A stretch of 64,000 nucleotides of DNA, from contig NW_004457637.1 in assembly GCF_000203815.1 (NCBI RefSeq), positions 1-64,000 of the forward strand, read 5' to 3'. Every line of letters begins with the position of its first letter. Position 1 is the stretch's first letter. Origin of the DNA: Cavenderia fasciculata. Lineage: Eukaryota; Evosea; Eumycetozoa; Acytosteliales; Cavenderiaceae. A program made the position numbers and the translations under genes. The notes below the pieces were generated by a model. It was not told where the DNA came from and made no database searches. It was given only the letters and a program-made list of their open reading frames with translations. Shown here piece after piece: positions 60,235-64,000 of this stretch.

Positions 60235-61221
60235 CTATGCATCATAATATTGATGTAAAAAAGAATTATTATTTTGACTAGTATTTAAATGGTGTTGTTG
60301 TTGTTGTTGTTGGTGATTATTTGCCATTTGAATGTTGTTGGTATTTGCACCACCACCATTACTATTTAAAATATTTGGTAGATTCATTACGGCATTGTTG
60401 GTACTGGTAGGTGTTTGAGGAAGAGGAGGTTGTTGAAATGGAGGAGATGGATGACCGGTTGGTGTATTTGTACCATTACTACTGTTATTGTTACTTGATG
60501 AACCAGCAGGTTGAACATTATTATTATTATTGTTATTGTTACTGTTATTATTCACCATGATTGCATTGGCAGAAGAATGAAGTTGTTGTTGATGATGATG
60601 ATGTGCATTTAAAGCATTTTGTTGCTGATAATAGTACATTTGGTTTTGTTGTTGTTGTTGTTGGTGCGCATAATCACTCATTGTAAAGTCGTGTGAGAAA
60701 CTACGTTTCTTGGGACTGCTCGACATGGGACTCATGTCATCAGACTCACAATTCTCCATTGACACTGATCTCTTCATACCCATTCCATGACTAGCCATAA
60801 TTGCACTGCCATTTTGTTGGTCTGCCAAATGTTGTAAAAATTGCATATACTCTGCTGTAATAAATCCTCCTTTATTATATTCCTCCTAAAAGTTAAATTA
60901 AATAAATTAATCAATCAATCAATATTATTATTATTATTATTATTAATTTAAATTACATACATAGAATTTTTTAGTTTGTCTAATTTCATCTCTGGGAACA
61001 ATATCAATTAGAAAATCAAATGTATCAGACCTTGATAGAGCATTTGATATATCTGTTCTTTGTAATGTTCTTCTCTTGTTCATTTCTGTATGAACCCATG
61101 ATCTTAGAGTAATCTCCAATATAAATAATTCACATGCTTTGGAAAATAAAAATGGTACTTCTGCTGATATTTTCTAAAAATAATTAAATAAACAAATCAA
61201 AATAATTTAAATATTATTATA

Positions 61222-61252
<31 letters not shown>

Positions 61253-62344
61253 ACTTACATTAACTTCATCATCAGATTTCATTATTTTCTTAATTCTTGC
61301 TAATGGTAATTCATGTCCAGTTTTAAAATCATCAAGCTTCTTTACCTCTTTGAGTTGTTTTTGCCAAAACAAGTTGAGATTGTTTTCTAGTTTTTGGTGT
61401 AGTTGAGTGGTTGTTTGTTGTTGTTGTTGTTGGTGATTGGCATGTGAATTTGGATGTGTTGGAGGAAGACTATTGCTATGGTGAAGTTGTGGTGAAGGAA
61501 TTGGTTGGTTATGGTGCTGTTGTTGTTGTTGGGAAGGGGTTGGATGAGAGTTGCCCGAATGATGCAACAAGGTAGGTGATGGTATAGCATTGTTACTATT
61601 GTTTAATTGTACGTGGTGAAGTAAATGTTGTTGTGGTTGAGGTTGTCCAAGATTTAAATTTGGAGATGATGAATTTAATAATGGTGATGAAATGAGATGG
61701 CTTTGTTGTTGTGGTAGTGGTGGCAATGAACCTTGTTGTTGTTGTGGGTTATGAACAAGTGGTGATTTTAATTGTCCAGAACTATGATCGATTCCATAGA
61801 ATACACCATTGTTTTTGGGAAATGTCGATGGAATGGGTGGCACGCCGAGGCCGGGGTTGCTGTCATGTAGCGACGATGAGTGGCCGTGATGCTGCTGGTG
61901 CTGTTGGTGGCCGTTGTGGTGTTGCTGGTGTTGGCTGGGTGGCACTGTGGCAGTTCCGCTGTGCATGATGGAAGAGGATGGATCGACGAGATAATTATTA
62001 ATATCACTTGAAGAGTCTATTAGTGGATTAGCTGAATGACTTAATTGTTGTTGCAAGTGATCTTTTTGATGTTGCTGATGGAACAGCATTTGTTGTTGTT
62101 GGTGTTGACCAGAAACAGCAGCTGCATAATTGGCATTGTTGTTGAATGCTGCTTGCACATACTCTGTGGACATGTGGGGTGGATTAAAGAGTGGTGAGTG
62201 TTGTTGCTGTGGTGACGATGTACCCCCACAATGGTATGTGTATGGAGACACTGCAGCGGCTGCTGCTGCTGCGGCGGCTGACTGTTGTTGTTGTTGCTGG
62301 GTAATAAAATGATTCATTTGTTTGTGTCTGTTGGCTAGATCCAT
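60235..62344 (-). CDS. nfyC: NF-YC/HAP5-like CCAAT-binding factor subunit with Gln-rich flanks
   Basis: Three exons, 62344-61259, 61173-60961 and 60885-60235, give 649 residues. The histone-fold core (about residues 325-435) reads [33 protein letters not shown], then [32 protein letters not shown] and [12 protein letters not shown] across the two introns, which is diagnostic for NF-YC. NF-YC pairs with NF-YB and, with NF-YA, binds CCAAT boxes. Animal NF-YC has about 335-460 residues; the excess here is about 320 N-terminal residues rich in Gln, His, Pro, Asn and an Ala run, and 210 C-terminal residues of the same kind. Such tracts often act as activation domains. The AAAAAAAAAA stretch near residue 25 is GC-rich in codons. 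A basic [11 protein letters not shown] patch in the tail may be a nuclear signal. Confidence 0.93.
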
Positions 62345-64000
62345 CTTGATGGTGGAAATCTATTATAATTTTAATTTATGAATGGAATGAAATATGTGTG
62401 TGTGATGGGTTGGTTGGTTGTTGGTTGGTAGGGTATCAGTAATCAGTGTTGTCAATATATATTGTTTTTTTTAAAAAAGGTGTTGGGTGTTCCTATTACC
62501 TTTTTTCTTTGTTGGATAGAGTAGTAGTATATTTGTGTGTTTGTGTGTTTGTATATTGAATAAATAATTATTTAAAATGCAAGTGAGTGGTTGAGTGACC
62601 AATTACCAAGCAATCAACCAATAAATATGTCTATACCAGGTTAAAATGATGATGATGATAATACTACTACTGCTGTGGTACGTTTGACAACTACTTTCTT
62701 TTTGTTATTAATATTTGAGAGAGTTGATATTTGTTTTTGTTTTTTGAAGGATGTGGATACTGGTCCAGGTAGGTGATCACCTTTTAAAGAGACACCCTAG
62801 TTGGTTATTGCTTGCTAGAGGGGGTGAATTTTTTGATTCTTCAAATGGGCTTGCAAGGAATCAAAGAGAGGAGGAGGAGGTTACTTTATCAATAAAAAAA
62901 AAGGTCCAAAGTGTCGATTGGAAACGTCGGCAGTCACTGAGGAGGAGCGGGGGTGGGTCAGGTAGGGATTCCCTTAATGGTCGAGCAGGGTGAGGGTGGT
63001 GGGTGGGTGGAGGTTTAAGGTGTTGGATACTCCTAGGTACAAAAAATCTAATTATTATTATTATTATGATAGAATAAAAAATATATAACTATATTAGTAA
63101 GTAAAAAAACCAAGAAGTGGTTTGATTGTGTATCACATGTGTGTATATGTGGAGATGGGTTTTGGTGGAAATAGTGAAAGATGTGTAGGAGGAGGAGGAG
63201 GAATAGGGGGTGATTCAAAGAGAGAGACCAAGTGGATGGATGGGGTTAGGGTTAGGATTGTGAAGATAAATCTCGGTGTGTGACGGTTGCTAACTGTCGT
63301 GTCTGGATACCTTGTCATGTCCCGTCCAATGACAATTGGACAATGGATAAAAAAAACCAAACAAAAAAAAAAAAAAAAAAAAAGTTGGAAAGTTTTTAAA
63401 GTTTCCATTTTTGGAAAAAAAATATCAATAAACCATTTATAATTTTCCCGACGTCGGGATTATTAATAATATGATATAAAATTTTATAAATAAAATAAAA
63501 TATATATTAGTGTATACTGACAGACAATTAATTAATTATATTATTTTTTGAGAAAATATGAATTTCATTTTTGTAGAATAAAAAAAAAAAAAAGGGAAAA
63601 GAAATAAGACCATGTTTCTTGAGAATACTATTTTTGTAAATTTTAATAAAAAAATCTTTTAAAAAAAAAAAAAACAACAATTATAATTTTAGAAGAAGAT
63701 CTTTACAATTGAAAGGTCATTTTTCCCGCGGGTTATTAGTTTTTGTTTGTATGTCAAACCATCGCTTTGACACGATTGGTAAAATTGACCAAAAAAAGGA
63801 AAACACAACAATGACCCTTTTTTTGGTTTGTCCAACCACAATCCAAGTTTCTAGAGACTTTAGACTTTTTGGTGCCGACAATGATGTGTGATGTTGAGCA
63901 ACAAAAAGGTAATTACATTTTTGATTTTTTTTATCCAATGTTGTTCCAATAAGAAAATAATTTAATTAATTATTATTATTTCTGATGGATGGATGGATGG
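62345..64000. other. Gene-free window end, simple repeats and G-rich patches
   Basis: Upstream flank of the NF-YC gene. No coding frame is supported; the longest are simple-sequence translations. It holds GGTT repeats (62410-62435), G-rich patches (62935-63020, 63175-63265, with TTAGGG twice near 63246-63257), long A-runs and the palindrome CCCGACGTCGGG at 63447-63458. The final bases are a GGAT repeat. Confidence 0.55.
63447..63458. promoter_or_regulatory. Perfect 12-base GC palindrome CCCGACGTCGGG
   Basis: A perfect inverted repeat of C and G around GACGTC in a nearly pure AT setting. The core resembles an ACGT-type bZIP site. Possible binding site; no gene start nearby is known, since the window ends 540 bases later. 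Confidence 0.35.

Noticed and set aside
63241-63260. TTAGGG repeated twice, possibly telomere-like
   Set aside because: Only two units in a G-rich simple-sequence patch; not enough for an interstitial telomere.

Overview
The window looks like nuclear DNA of a social amoeba (dictyostelid). It is very AT-rich. Short AT-rich introns of about 60-125 bases begin GTAAGT or GTATGT. Proteins carry long Asn, Gln, Ser and Thr tracts, UTRs are short, and several families are typical of dictyostelids (Ser/Thr-rich GPI proteins, ELMO proteins, Entamoeba-type GH25 lysozyme, VIT/vWA proteins, large divergent ankyrin-like proteins). Missing single bases in homopolymers of a conserved gene resemble pyrosequencing errors. 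I cannot fix the species; a Cavenderia or Heterostelium type genome is plausible.

Left part (1-14 kb) is gene-dense: the 3' end of a tail-anchored cytochrome b5 protein, an XPR1/SYG1-type phosphate exporter, a small GPI-type surface protein, and a head-to-head pair made of the NEDD8-activating E1 regulatory subunit (NAE1) and the NEDD8 protease SENP8/DEN1. After these come a decayed GMC-type flavin oxidoreductase gene, a Cys-rich GPI-type protein, and a BTB-BACK protein with a MATH-like C-terminus. A gene-poor stretch of 5.4 kb (14.0-19.4 kb), full of simple repeats and G/T-rich motifs, separates this from a VIT/vWA protein with a PARP4-like tail.

Middle part (24-31 kb): an ELMO-domain protein (Rac/Dock signalling), a small acidic protein, and a secreted CAP-domain protein with a mucin-like GPI tail.

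31-51.5 kb is a local duplication zone: two tandem copies of PIG-O (GPI ethanolamine-phosphate transferase 3) flanked on each side by two members of one ankyrin-like family, one of them a pseudogene. The PIG-O copies are a mosaic of nearly identical and clearly diverged blocks, which suggests gene conversion.

Right part (52-64 kb): a GH25 lysozyme with a Ser/Gly repeat tail, a tiny two-exon acidic gene, a PH-CRIB-kinase (PAK family), mitochondrial Hsp90 (TRAP1), a broken coiled-coil ORF and an NF-YC-like transcription factor with long Gln-rich flanks. No tRNA, rRNA, CRISPR, retroelement or complete DNA transposon was recognised.
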